Under the pieces are notes generated by a model. It was not told the origin of the DNA and ran no database searches. It saw nothing but the letters and a program-made list of their open reading frames with translations. A stretch of 64,000 nt of DNA. Source: Sphingobacteriales bacterium. Lineage in GTDB: Bacteria > Bacteroidota > Bacteroidia > Chitinophagales > Chitinophagaceae. Positions 1-9,690 of this stretch are shown piece after piece; the stretch's first letter is position 1, and each line of letters begins with the position of its first letter. The position numbers and the translations under genes were made by a program. The stretch lies in contig JACPUV010000042.1 of the NCBI GenBank assembly GCA_016192105.1, positions 22,320 to 86,319 of the forward strand. Reading direction: 5' to 3'.

Positions 1-470
1 GCCGGCACCACGATCTCGCCCGTTTCCTGCTGCACTTCCGCACAGATCATTTCCACTTTGTTATCCGCCAGGTTCAGGACTGCCGCCATAGTGGACGGGT
101 TAATTTCACAGGCTTTCTGCATGGCATCTGCCCGTACCGCCACTAATTGCAGGGCGTCTTCAAAACTCAACGTACCATTGGCCACCAAACCGGTAAACTC
201 GCCGAGTGAATGACCGGCTACCATATCGGGACGGGCATTTTCAATGCTCCTGAATGCAATGATGGAATGCAGGAAAATAGCCGGTTGGGTAACCCGGGTT
301 TGTTTGATGTCCTCTGCGGTCCCTTCGAACATGATATCGGATATCCGGAAACCCAGGATCTCGTTGGCCTGTTCAAATAATTTTTTGGCAAATGCACTGT
401 TGTCATAATGCTCCTTTCCCATTCCCGGAAACTGAGAACCCTGCCCGGGGAATATAAACGCATGCTTCAT
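1..470 (-). CDS. fabD: Malonyl-CoA:ACP transacylase, C-terminus cut by window edge
   Basis: Reverse complement from the ATG at 470 reads MKHAFIFPGQGSQFPGMGKEHYDNSAFAKKLFEQAN...VAGHSLGEFTGL; GQGSQ and GHSLGE motifs are typical of FabD. Confidence 0.95.
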   Translation of the reverse strand, partial: MKHAFIFPGQGSQFPGMGKEHYDNSAFAKKLFEQANEILGFRISDIMFEGTAEDIKQTRVTQPAIFLHSIIAFRSIENARPDMVAGHSLGEFTGLVANGTLSFEDALQLVAVRADAMQKACEINPSTMAAVLNLADNKVEMICAEVQQETGEIVVP

Positions 471-556
471 GGTAGCTGGTAGTTATACAAACAAAAATGC
501 CATAAAGGTTTTGATTAGAAAAATCTTTGTGGCATTTCATCAAATATTGCTCAGAA

Positions 557-1207
557 TCAGCTTAAACGGGTACTGATCAGCTTCATAAACTCGCTCCGGG
601 TTGAATTTTTGTGAAACTCCCCGTCAAAGGCGGAAGTAGTGGTTACTGAATTTTGTTTTTGTACACCCCGCATCATCATGCACAGGTGCCGGGCTTCAAT
701 CACCACGGCTACTCCCAGTGGGTTCAGGCTATGTTTGATCGCGTCTTTGATCTGGATCGTCAGGCGTTCCTGCACCTGCATCCGGCGTGCATACACATCC
801 ACCACCCGGGCAATTTTACTGAGGCCGGTGATCCAGCCATTCGGGATATAGGCCACATGGGCCTTTCCAAAGAAAGGCAGCATATGATGTTCACACATGG
901 AATACAACTCGATATCCTTCACCACGATCATCTCACTGACATCCTCGTGAAATTTGGCGGAATTGAGAATCGCCTGCGCATCCTGGTGATAGCCCTGCGT
1001 CAGGTACTGCATCGCCTTGGCCACCCGCTCGGGTGTTTTTAATAAACCCTCACGGTCCGGGTCTTCTCCTACCAAACCGATTATTTCCCTGTATGATTTG
1101 ATGAGTCCGCCGGTGGACCGTTCATCGTACTGTTCTGTTTTATTATATGCCATTCCGTTGATTTTTGGATTAAGCCGGGTATTCAACAAAGTTTCTTGCA
1201 GTTTCAT
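557..1207 (-). CDS. folE: GTP cyclohydrolase I
   Basis: [62 protein letters not shown]. Start taken at MKLQETLL rather than the longer ORF. Confidence 0.95.
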   Translation of the reverse strand: MKLQETLLNTRLNPKINGMAYNKTEQYDERSTGGLIKSYREIIGLVGEDPDREGLLKTPERVAKAMQYLTQGYHQDAQAILNSAKFHEDVSEMIVVKDIELYSMCEHHMLPFFGKAHVAYIPNGWITGLSKIARVVDVYARRMQVQERLTIQIKDAIKHSLNPLGVAVVIEARHLCMMMRGVQKQNSVTTTSAFDGEFHKNSTRSEFMKLISTRLS

Positions 1208-1583
1208 ATAACCGGACCTGCAATTCCATTTTTTCATCGATCAGCGGCCGCAGGATCCGGTAGATCACAAGCGCAATATTTTCCGCAGTGGGGTTCAGTT
1301 CTCTGAACTCCACGGTATCCAGGTTCAGGTTCCGGTGATCAAACCGTTCAATGATCTCCTGTTGGATCAATTCACTCAGTATTTTCATATCCATCACATA
1401 ACCGGTCCCGGGGTCAGGCACTCCCACCACTTTTACCACCAGGTCATAGTTGTGCCCGTGGTAATGCGGAAAGGCGCATTTTCCGAATACCCTGTCATTC
1501 GTCTCCTCGTCCCAGGCGGGGTTATACAACCGGTGAGCTGCATTAAAACTTTCCCTCCTGAATACTGCTACTTTATTACTCAT
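1170..1583 (-). CDS. 6-pyruvoyl-tetrahydropterin synthase / QueD family protein (copy 1)
   Basis: [33 protein letters not shown] motifs; start [13 protein letters not shown]; overlaps the 5' end of folE. Confidence 0.9.
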   Translation of the reverse strand: MSNKVAVFRRESFNAAHRLYNPAWDEETNDRVFGKCAFPHYHGHNYDLVVKVVGVPDPGTGYVMDMKILSELIQQEIIERFDHRNLNLDTVEFRELNPTAENIALVIYRILRPLIDEKMELQVRLYETARNFVEYPA

Positions 1584-1653
1584 ACTACAAGTTAAGGAAA
1601 CAATTTCTCCTGCTGAACAGGGTACAACAAAAGACCCTTCAAAAAGTTCAGCA

Positions 1654-2067
1654 TTATTTTTCACCGTAATATTCCACGTAGATCTTTTCCGTTTCCACCA
1701 GTTTCAGGCAATGCAGCCGGGCGGGCAGGGGCAAAAAAGGCTCCAGTTCATTCCAGATACCAATGACCAGGTTTTCGATGGAACACATTTTCCCCTGCAT
1801 AAAATCCACATCCATATTCAGGTTGCGGTGATCCAGTTTCCCGATGACTTTTTCCTGTACCAGGTTTCCCAGTTTCTTGGCATCGTAAATAAACCCGGTA
1901 TCCGGATCCGGGTCCCCCTTGATCGTGACATGCAGTTCGAAATTATGACCATGCCAGTGTTCATTGGCACAACGGCCAAAAACCGCATCGTTCTTCTCTT
2001 TGGTCCAGTGGGGATTGTACAGTTTGTGGGCGGAATTAAAATGTTCGATCCGGGTTAAGTAAACCAT
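1654..2067 (-). CDS. 6-pyruvoyl-tetrahydropterin synthase / QueD family protein (copy 2)
   Basis: FNSAHKLYNPHW, FGRCANEHWHGHNFEL, LDHRNLNMDV; clear paralog of the adjacent ORF. Confidence 0.9.
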   Translation of the reverse strand: MVYLTRIEHFNSAHKLYNPHWTKEKNDAVFGRCANEHWHGHNFELHVTIKGDPDPDTGFIYDAKKLGNLVQEKVIGKLDHRNLNMDVDFMQGKMCSIENLVIGIWNELEPFLPLPARLHCLKLVETEKIYVEYYGEK

Positions 2068-2231
2068 GCTTTACTTTATTTAGTTTCCTCCAGCAACTGG
2101 GCGGAGCGTTGTAAACCTGCCATCCGGCCCGCTTCACAACGGGGGAGCAGGAGCCCGCAAAGGTACGAGAAACTTGATAGTTTATGATGACGGTTAGCAA
2201 CAAATAAGCACCTTTGTATAAAATAAACCAG

Positions 2232-2789
2232 ATGAAAAAAATCAGCTTACCGATCCTGCTCCTGGTATTCTTCCTCCCGCTTTCCGGCTTTGGCCAGACG
2301 ATCACCATCAGCGTGGAAGGCACGAAGCAGGGAAAATTCAAAGGAGAAAGCCAGAAAGGTAAATTCGCGGACAAATCGGAACTGGCCGGCTACCTGCTGG
2401 AAATCACATCTCCCCGGGATGTTGCTTCGGGCCAGGCATCAGGCCGCAGGACTTTTCAGCCTGTACTGCTGTTAAAAGCAACCGGTGCTTCCAGCCCGCA
2501 ATTCCTGCAGGCCCTTTCCACCAACGAACTCCTGAAAAAAGTGGTGATTGATTTTTACAGGCCTGACCCTTCCGGAATGGAAATAAACTATTTTACAGTG
2601 ACCCTGGAAAATGCCAGTATCTCCGGGTATAAACAATTTACCGGTCCGCTGGAAAATGAAAAGTTCAACCCGGTCAATACGATCCTTTACGATGAGATCA
2701 AACTGGTTTACCAGCGGATCACCGTGGAAGATAAGATCAACAAGACCATGACCACGGATGAGAACATGGGTGGCCGTTCCTTTCAATAA
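2232..2789 (+). CDS. Secreted Hcp-fold (T6SS tube protein TssD-like) protein
   Basis: Signal peptide MKKISLPILLLVFFLPLSGFG followed by Hcp-like TITISVEGTKQGKFKG..., SPRDVASGQASGRRTFQPV, and an Hcp-like C-terminus. Confidence 0.7.
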   Translation: MKKISLPILLLVFFLPLSGFGQTITISVEGTKQGKFKGESQKGKFADKSELAGYLLEITSPRDVASGQASGRRTFQPVLLLKATGASSPQFLQALSTNELLKKVVIDFYRPDPSGMEINYFTVTLENASISGYKQFTGPLENEKFNPVNTILYDEIKLVYQRITVEDKINKTMTTDENMGGRSFQ

Positions 2790-2798
2790 ACCCATCGC

Positions 2799-3449
2799 AT
2801 GAATTGTTTGATCATTGCCGCAACACCCATTGAGATCAGCCCCTTCCTTGAACAATTCAGGAAGGGGAGCCTTCAGCATCTGCCCGTCGAAACAGACATT
2901 CTCGTTACCGGGATCGGCCTCACCGCCACAACCTATTCCCTCAGCCGGCAACTGCTGCTGAAAAAACCGGACCTGGTCATACAGGCCGGTGTCGGGGGCT
3001 GCTTTGACCGTTCCATCCCGACAGGATCTGTACTGGCCATCCGGCAGGAAACCATTGCCGATCAGAGTGTGATCGAGCTTAATAAACTAAAGACCCTGTT
3101 TGACCTGGCCCTGGTACCGCAAAACCAATATCCCTTTACAAAAGGCTGGCTGGTGAATAAACACGGGATCCTGAAAAAAATAAAACTCCGGAAGGTCAAT
3201 GGCATATCCGTAAATGAGATCACCACGAATGCACAAAAAATAAAATTCTACCGGGAGCATTTTTCTCCCGTGGTTGAATCCATGGAAGGGGCAGCCCTGC
3301 ACTATGTTTGTTTGATGGAAAAGATTCCCTTTGTGCAGCTTCGGGCTGTTTCCAATTATATTGCCGAGCGCAATAAGAAAAACTGGAATATGAAAGAATC
3401 GGTTATCAACCTGAATACTGAACTCATCCGCTTATTAAATAGTTTATGA
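2799..3449 (+). CDS. mqnB: Futalosine hydrolase (MqnB-like nucleosidase)
   Basis: Nucleoside phosphorylase-type protein (VTGIGLTATTYSL, VESMEGAALHYVC), directly followed by mqnD. Confidence 0.85.
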   Translation: MNCLIIAATPIEISPFLEQFRKGSLQHLPVETDILVTGIGLTATTYSLSRQLLLKKPDLVIQAGVGGCFDRSIPTGSVLAIRQETIADQSVIELNKLKTLFDLALVPQNQYPFTKGWLVNKHGILKKIKLRKVNGISVNEITTNAQKIKFYREHFSPVVESMEGAALHYVCLMEKIPFVQLRAVSNYIAERNKKNWNMKESVINLNTELIRLLNSL

Positions 3450-4297
3450 AACTGACACTGGGTTTTTCACCCTGCCCCAATGATACCTTCATCTTCGATG
3501 CGCTGGTCAATAAGAAAATTGACACCGGTGATCTTGAAATTGATGTGGTACTGGACGATGTGGAAACCCTGAATCAATGGGCCCTCCGGGGTAAGCTGGA
3601 TATTACCAAACTCAGTTTCCCGGCATTTTTCCAGGCTGCCTCCGCCTATGTGTTGCTCGATGCCGGCAGCGCCTTAGGCAAAGGCGTGGGTCCCCTGCTT
3701 ATAAAAAACAAGAACCACCGCCTGCAGGATCTCAGCGAGGAAAGGATTGCCATCCCGGGAACACATACAACCGCCAACCTGCTGCTGAGTTTCGCATACC
3801 CGGATGCCACCCGTAAAATGCCCATGCTGTTCTCCGCGGTTGAAGACGCGGTACTCACCGGGAAAACCGACCTGGGAGTCATCATCCATGAAAACCGTTT
3901 TACCTACCAGGAAAAAGGATTGGTGAAAGTGACGGACCTGGGTGAATACTGGGAAGAAAAAATGAAAGTCCCCATCCCGCTGGGAGGCATTGCCGCACGG
4001 CGTTCCCTCGGGACTGAAACAATTATACGGGTAAATGCGCTGATCCGCAAAAGCCTGGAATTTGCTTTTGCCGCCTATCCGCAGATCACCGGTTATGTAA
4101 AAGAATATGCACAGACCCTGAGTGAACAGGTGATGCGGCAGCATATTGAACTCTATGTAAACAACTACTCCCTTGACCTGGGAAGGGAAGGGAAAAAAGC
4201 CATCAGGGAATTATACAATGTTTTTACTACCCTGCAGGTTAATCCCGGTGAAGCCGGAACAGGCAACCCGTTATTTCTGAAAGAAACCGGTTCATAG
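3446..4297 (+). CDS. mqnD: 1,4-dihydroxy-6-naphthoate synthase
   Basis: MKLTLGFSPCPNDTFIFDALV is characteristic of MqnD; ATGA overlap with mqnB. Confidence 0.92.
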   Translation: MKLTLGFSPCPNDTFIFDALVNKKIDTGDLEIDVVLDDVETLNQWALRGKLDITKLSFPAFFQAASAYVLLDAGSALGKGVGPLLIKNKNHRLQDLSEERIAIPGTHTTANLLLSFAYPDATRKMPMLFSAVEDAVLTGKTDLGVIIHENRFTYQEKGLVKVTDLGEYWEEKMKVPIPLGGIAARRSLGTETIIRVNALIRKSLEFAFAAYPQITGYVKEYAQTLSEQVMRQHIELYVNNYSLDLGREGKKAIRELYNVFTTLQVNPGEAGTGNPLFLKETGS

Positions 4298-4553
4298 GAC
4301 CACCCTGTTTTCTGAAATTATATCCCGTTTAAAAATTTTGATTCACCGATTGCCCTGAACCCTGAAACCCGGGCAATCGGTTGAACGCCCGGTTCCGCCC
4401 CGCGCAGCTAACAGCTAACGGCCAACTGAGCATATGTTAAAAGATAGTCAGCCTGGCAGGGTTCTAACCGCAAAAACAACAGAAACACGGTTTTACTGCT
4501 TAGCTTTATATTCCCTGGAAAACCTTCCGCTCATTATCACATAACCATTTACC

Positions 4554-5837
4554 ATGAGAAAAGGATTTGCCTTATTCCTGTTATCCTTTATTTTTATCGC
4601 TGCCGGCAGGGCCCAGCCGGGTACAGCCATACCCGACCGTCTAAAAGTTTTTGTGGACTGCAGCAGTACTTGGTGCGACATGACCTATATCCGCACCGAG
4701 ATCAACCTGGTGGATTTTTTACTGGATAATAAAGCGGCAGATGTACACCTGCTGATCACCAGCCAGGATACCGGTGGCGGCGGAGACCAGTACCAGCTGA
4801 TCTTCTTCGGGCAAAACTGGTTCAGCCGGCAACCCGATACACTTCGCTTCCATACGGATCCAGATATGACTGAGTTTGAAGAAAGAGAATTGCTGGTCCG
4901 GTATATCAAACTGGGGCTGACTCCCTTTATTGCCCGGACAACCGCCGCAAAAGAGATCAGCATCAGTCTTAAAACGGTCCAGGCAGATTCGGTAAAAAAG
5001 AAGGAAACCCAACCCACACAAGATCCCTGGAATTACTGGGTATTCCGGATTGGCGCCAGTGGATTTATCAACGCGGAGAAAGTGTACAAGGACCTTCGCC
5101 TGAATGGCTTTTTTTCAGCTAACCGGGTAACGGAGGAATGGAAAATCGGATTTACCGGAAATGCGGATAAAAGTAAATTCTCATACGACTATGAAGACAG
5201 TACCGGCACGGTGAAGGAAGTTAACAAAAACCATAACATTAATTTAAACCACTTCCTGGTTAAAAGCCTGAACGATCACTGGAGCCTCGGATATGAGCTG
5301 AGCTATTCCCAGAATACCTTTTCCAATTATAAAGGACGAACCTATTTCAGAACCGGGATTGAATATAATATCTTCCCCTACAAAATATCCAGCAATAAGT
5401 TTTTCACTGTTAGTTATGGCTTCACCGCCCGCCAAAACCGGTATTATGACACGACGATCTATAATAAAACAAATGAAGTCCTGTTTGGCCATCGTGCAGA
5501 CGTCAACCTGACCTATAACCAGAAATGGGGCACATCCAATCTTGGAATCATGTATCACAACTTCTTCCATAACTGGAAATTCTTCGATCTTGGTTTCAGC
5601 GCTTCCACCAATGTCAGGATTACGGGGGGACTTTCTTTTTCAGTGTACCTGTTCGGAGGATTAACAAGGGACCAGCTTTCCATCAAGAAAGAATTGGCAA
5701 CGGCACAGGAAGTACTGACAAGACAGCGGCAACTGGCTTCAGGATATAACTATTATGTCAACCTGGGAATCAATTACCGGTTTGGTTCCAAACTGAATAA
5801 TTTTGTAAACCCGCGTTTTGAGGGCAACAGTAATTAG
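4554..5837 (+). CDS. Hypothetical outer-membrane beta-barrel protein
   Basis: Signal peptide; C-terminal alternating aromatic strands ending YYVNLGINYRFGSKLNNFVNPRF. Confidence 0.6.
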   Translation: MRKGFALFLLSFIFIAAGRAQPGTAIPDRLKVFVDCSSTWCDMTYIRTEINLVDFLLDNKAADVHLLITSQDTGGGGDQYQLIFFGQNWFSRQPDTLRFHTDPDMTEFEERELLVRYIKLGLTPFIARTTAAKEISISLKTVQADSVKKKETQPTQDPWNYWVFRIGASGFINAEKVYKDLRLNGFFSANRVTEEWKIGFTGNADKSKFSYDYEDSTGTVKEVNKNHNINLNHFLVKSLNDHWSLGYELSYSQNTFSNYKGRTYFRTGIEYNIFPYKISSNKFFTVSYGFTARQNRYYDTTIYNKTNEVLFGHRADVNLTYNQKWGTSNLGIMYHNFFHNWKFFDLGFSASTNVRITGGLSFSVYLFGGLTRDQLSIKKELATAQEVLTRQRQLASGYNYYVNLGINYRFGSKLNNFVNPRFEGNSN

Positions 5838-5891
5838 CAGGACGCCCTGTTTACAGGCCGGGGGCGGCTAAGCAGGATCTTCCCGCCGGGA

Positions 5892-6728
5892 TCAGCCCAC
5901 GGCTGTTTTAATGAACCGGTTATAAATTTCCAGTGTTTGACTGTTTTGATATACCATATCCCGGAATTGCCTGACCCACCGGATTCCCTGGATGGCGTTG
6001 GTCAGAAAGACTTCAGTGGCTCCCTCAAGATCCGCAATTGAAACAGCCCGCTCTTCCACCGGGTAGCCGGCTTTTCTCAGTTCCATCAGTAGGTATTTCC
6101 GCATCACCCCATCCACCGCAGCCTGGTCTTCTCCCGGGGTAATAAGCCGGTTTTCCCGGATAATAAAGAGGTTGGCAATGGTAGTGTCGGCCAGATCACC
6201 TGCCGTATTCAGGACCAGGCAGTCATTCAGATCATGTGCTTTGGCATAGAGTGCCGCCATGCTGTAAGGAAGGAAATTGGCCGTTTTCAGACCGGAAAAC
6301 ATATCGCAGCTCTTCCGGGCATCCGGGTAAATATCAATAAGCAGCCCGTTTTCATTGAACCGGCCGGTCTCATCCGGCAAGGGCCAGCATTCAATAAGGT
6401 ACTGCAGGTCTTTGCCCCCCTCATTGAGCCCGCCGTTGCCGCGAAACAGGGATAAACGTACCCGGCCCTTTCCCAGTACCTTGTTTTTTTCCGCCAGCTG
6501 CAGGATTTCCTCCGCGAGTTTTCCGGTGGAGAACAGGTTGGGTATTTCAAACTGCATTACCCGCAGTCCCTTCATCAGCCTTTTAAAATGAAGATCCTCC
6601 AGCAGGATCCGGCCCTGGTCGAGCTTCATGGTTTCAAACAACCCGTCTCCATACCGGTAACCCCGGTTGGAAGCCAGCAAGACCGGCTGATCAGCCGGTT
6701 CCGTTTTTCCATTGAGCGAAACGAACAT
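5892..6728 (-). CDS. Aminotransferase class IV (4-amino-4-deoxychorismate lyase / BCAT-like)
   Basis: RYGDGLFETMKLDQGRI, LVLNTAGDLADTTIANLFII, PGEDQAAVDGVMRKYL; start at MFVSLNGK. Confidence 0.85.
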   Translation of the reverse strand: MFVSLNGKTEPADQPVLLASNRGYRYGDGLFETMKLDQGRILLEDLHFKRLMKGLRVMQFEIPNLFSTGKLAEEILQLAEKNKVLGKGRVRLSLFRGNGGLNEGGKDLQYLIECWPLPDETGRFNENGLLIDIYPDARKSCDMFSGLKTANFLPYSMAALYAKAHDLNDCLVLNTAGDLADTTIANLFIIRENRLITPGEDQAAVDGVMRKYLLMELRKAGYPVEERAVSIADLEGATEVFLTNAIQGIRWVRQFRDMVYQNSQTLEIYNRFIKTAVG

Positions 6729-6743
6729 GAGGCAAAATAAGCA

Positions 6744-6780
6744 AAAAAGGGCTGCATCGTTTGGATACAGCCCTGTCAAT
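6744..6780 (-). terminator. Intrinsic terminator downstream of the response regulator
   Basis: GGGCTGTATC/GATGCAGCCC stem followed by TTTTTT on the minus strand. Confidence 0.75.
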
Positions 6781-6817
6781 TATCAGGCGGTTTTCTTTTT
6801 GCAGAAGTTCAGCTTAT

Positions 6818-7492
6818 TCAGGCTTGTTCCACCAGTCCTGCTTTCACGGCATACATTACCAGGCCGGCCATGGACTTGGTGCCGGTCTTGGTTTTAAGTT
6901 TGTCCCGGATTGCTTCCACGGTACGGGGACTCAGGTCCACGATATCCGCAATTTCCTTAGTGCTTTTCTCATCGCACATCAGCTTCAGGATGGTGATCTC
7001 TTTTTCAGTGAGCTGCACATCCTGCGGCATGGAGGATTCGTGGTTGCGTTTGGTACGCAGCCCGCTCAGCAGGGCTTTATTGGTCAGGTCATTGAAATGG
7101 AAGTCGTTTTCATATACACCCCGGATGGCTTCGTAGATCAGTTCAGCGCCGGATTCCTTGGTGATATAGGAATTGGCACCCAGTTCCATCATCTTCGAAA
7201 TAACCGAATGGTCATTCAGGAAAGACAGCATGATCACTTTGATATCGGGGTACAGTTTCTTGATTTCGGGTAAAGCGGTGAGACCATCCATGATCGGCAT
7301 CTGTATATCAAGCAGTACCACATCAGGCTGGATATGACGCAACAGGTTCAGCAGCTGCATTCCATTTTCTGCTTCAGCCACCATCTGGATATCTTTTCTT
7401 GCCTGTAAAGCTGTTTTAATGCCGGTGCGGAATAACGCATGATCGTCAGCAATCGCTACCTTAATAACGGAGTTAGAATCGGGGTTTTTCAT
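6818..7492 (-). CDS. LuxR/NarL-family response regulator
   Basis: Receiver IKVAIADDHALFRTGI...PDVVLLDIQMP; LuxR HTH LTEKEITILKLMCDEKSTKEIADIVDLSPRTVEAIRDKLKTKTG. Confidence 0.92.
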   Translation of the reverse strand: MKNPDSNSVIKVAIADDHALFRTGIKTALQARKDIQMVAEAENGMQLLNLLRHIQPDVVLLDIQMPIMDGLTALPEIKKLYPDIKVIMLSFLNDHSVISKMMELGANSYITKESGAELIYEAIRGVYENDFHFNDLTNKALLSGLRTKRNHESSMPQDVQLTEKEITILKLMCDEKSTKEIADIVDLSPRTVEAIRDKLKTKTGTKSMAGLVMYAVKAGLVEQA

Positions 7493-7646
7493 GATTTAGA
7501 GAATTAGTAAAATAATTATTGGATTAAAGTATTTATTCTGTAGTGCAAGTTGGAGAATTCCTGCAACATATACCATAGTGAAAGTACTTGATTTAAAAAA
7601 TGCGGAAACTACCGGCCGGAAAGACCCTTTACGAATCTTTACGAGC

Positions 7647-7742
7647 CGGGCCGGGAAAAACTACGAATCCGGCAGTAAATACCGAAGAAAGTAAAAAGGG
7701 CAGTTGTGCTCTTGTCCACATTGGGATGTGGATATACTTTTG
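7647..7742 (+). promoter_or_regulatory. Conserved upstream block plus CTTG-N20-TACTTTTG promoter with internal palindrome (copy A)
   Basis: ACTACGAATCCGGCAGTAAATACCGAAG block, palindrome CCACATTGGGATGTGG, and -7 box TACTTTTG at 7735-7742 (TAnnTTTG); aligns with 13797-13881. Confidence 0.5.
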
Positions 7743-7746
7743 TTGC

Positions 7747-7889
7747 AGAAAGTTGATTGATACGGATGATCTGTCTTTACCTTCTCATCCAATGTCCATA
7801 ACCGTCCAGAAAGTTTTTTCCAATACCCTTGAAAAACCGATCCCGTCTTAACGGGAAGACACTTCGCCGGCAATCAACTTTCTCTTTTT
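7747..7889 (+). ncRNA. Candidate structured sRNA or small-peptide gene, copy A
   Basis: Arms AGAAAGTTGATTG (7747-7759) and CAATCAACTTTCT (7871-7883), then CTTTTTG; interior conserved with 13886-14007 (TCCAATGTCC..TA..ACCGTCC.GAA..TTTCCAA..CC.TTGAA). Confidence 0.4.
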
Positions 7890-8012
7890 GAAATATGGTC
7901 CCGTTTTTACCGATCCAAACCTATTGAAAAGATCCAAACCTGAATGCCATTAAACCTGTCCTTTTGAAATATTCTGATCGATAAAAAGTTTTTCCTTTTC
8001 ATAACAGTAACA

Positions 8013-8046
8013 TCAGCCCCGGTCCTCATAACGCCGGGGTTTTTTA
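8013..8046 (+). terminator. Intrinsic terminator
   Basis: CCCCGGtcctcataacgCCGGGGTTTTTTATT. Confidence 0.7.
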
Positions 8047-8063
8047 TTCCTGTCCGTTCCGGT

Positions 8064-8807
8064 TCAGGCTTTTTCGGCAACCAGGTAAACCCTGGGCTCG
8101 CCAAGTGTAAACTTCTTTTTGCCGGGAATACTGTAAGCTTCTGTCAGCCGGAGCCCGGCCTCCTGCAGTAAGGCTTCCAACTCATTCAGGGAGTAGATAT
8201 AATCGATTCCTTTTTTGGTTTCAGAAATCCCGTCGCCCCGGAGGGTAATGGTTTCCACTTCGAGGCGGGTGGGTTGAAACAGCAGGCGGGCGGACGAAAG
8301 GAAGGTATATTCCCCGATCCGGCTCCAACTGTTATTGAGGGTTTTATTAAACTGTATCTCCGTGATGGACCAACTGTTGATCAGCAGGTGTCCCCCGGGT
8401 TTCAGTTGATTTCCAACAGCAGCCAGCAATGCTGCTATTTCGGTTGCAGTAAAAAAATTCAGGCTGTTCCCCATACAGATAGCCAGGTCAAACTGCTGAC
8501 TGCTCCTGAACCCGAGTACATCTGTACAAATAACTTCTACCGGCAGGGCCTCTGCCAGGACGGTCTCCCTGATCTCATCTGTATAATCCCTGAGGTTATC
8601 TACCGCTGTAACAGCTATTCCTTTGCGGCCCAGGGCCAGGGCATGACGCCCGTAACCGCACATCAGGTCCAGCACCCTGCTGCCGGGCTGCAGGCCAAAA
8701 TGGGGAACCATAAAATCCACTTCTCTCACAGTCAGCTCCGCAGGGATCAGGGTTTTCCAGATCTCTTTGTAGTGACCATTAAAAAAATCGTCGTTAATAT
8801 TCGCCAT
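8064..8807 (-). CDS. Class I SAM-dependent methyltransferase
   Basis: GSRVLDLMCGYGRHALALGRKGIAVTAVD SAM-binding motif I. Confidence 0.9.
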   Translation of the reverse strand: MANINDDFFNGHYKEIWKTLIPAELTVREVDFMVPHFGLQPGSRVLDLMCGYGRHALALGRKGIAVTAVDNLRDYTDEIRETVLAEALPVEVICTDVLGFRSSQQFDLAICMGNSLNFFTATEIAALLAAVGNQLKPGGHLLINSWSITEIQFNKTLNNSWSRIGEYTFLSSARLLFQPTRLEVETITLRGDGISETKKGIDYIYSLNELEALLQEAGLRLTEAYSIPGKKKFTLGEPRVYLVAEKA

Positions 8808-8865
8808 GATAATAACAAAATCCGGAGGGTTTACTAAAAATACCGGGGGTTACCCGGCATTTCAT

Positions 8866-9522
8866 TTATTCCAGTAATTTATTCCGGGTGGCATACATTA
8901 CCAGTCCGGCAATGGTCTTGGCCCCCACTTTCTGTTTCATGTTCTGCCGGATCGTTTCAATCGTACGGGGGCTCAGGAATACTTCTTTGGATATTTCTTC
9001 CGTGGTCTTATCGTCGGCAATCAGTTTCAGGATACGCAGTTCCTTTTCGGATAATTTGACCGGGTTGGGGTAAAACTGGCGGACGGTCTTCTTATGCTGC
9101 AGCTTTAGTAATACCGCCTTATTCACCAGTTCATTAAAATAGAAGTCATCATTCATACAGGTCAGGATGGCCTGGTAGATCTCTTCGGGATCCGTGGTCT
9201 TGGTCAGGTAGGCATTTGCACCCATCTCCATCATCCGGGTGATCATTTCCTGGTCATCGTACATGGTCAGGACAATGATCTTGATATTCTCGTATTCCTT
9301 CCGGATCATACCAATGGCATTGATTCCGTCCACATGGGGCATGCGGATATCCATCAGGATCACATCCGGTTGCTTGAGCACCAGCTTGTGCATCAGGTCC
9401 TTGCCGTCCTCGGCTTCCCAGATGATCTTCAGGTAATCTTTCTCCTTTAACGCCATCCGAATCCCGTCCCGGAATATCTTATGGTCGTCAGCGATCGCTA
9501 CTTTGATTTGCTGAGCCGTCAT
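8866..9522 (-). CDS. LuxR/NarL-family response regulator
   Basis: IKVAIADDHKIFRDGIRMAL...VILMDIRMP and LSEKELRILKLIADDKTTEEISKEVFLSPRTIETIRQNMKQKVG. Confidence 0.92.
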   Translation of the reverse strand: MTAQQIKVAIADDHKIFRDGIRMALKEKDYLKIIWEAEDGKDLMHKLVLKQPDVILMDIRMPHVDGINAIGMIRKEYENIKIIVLTMYDDQEMITRMMEMGANAYLTKTTDPEEIYQAILTCMNDDFYFNELVNKAVLLKLQHKKTVRQFYPNPVKLSEKELRILKLIADDKTTEEISKEVFLSPRTIETIRQNMKQKVGAKTIAGLVMYATRNKLLE

Positions 9523-9690
9523 GAGGTATTGATTTGAAATTTTTCTGATTGGATACCGACACGAGTAAAACTACGCAAATTTTAGTAGAAACCGCAAAAT
9601 GGGGAAATTTCTTTTAGGAGACAGCCGGCTTAGAATATAACAGCCGGGATAGATACAGTCTATCCGGGCTGCAATCACTTTTCCTGCTGC

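Noticed and set aside
9637-9672. Palindrome CAGCCGGGATAGATACAGTCTATCCGGGCTG as a terminator
   Set aside because: Good hairpin downstream of the CPBP gene but no T-run on either strand; left unassigned.
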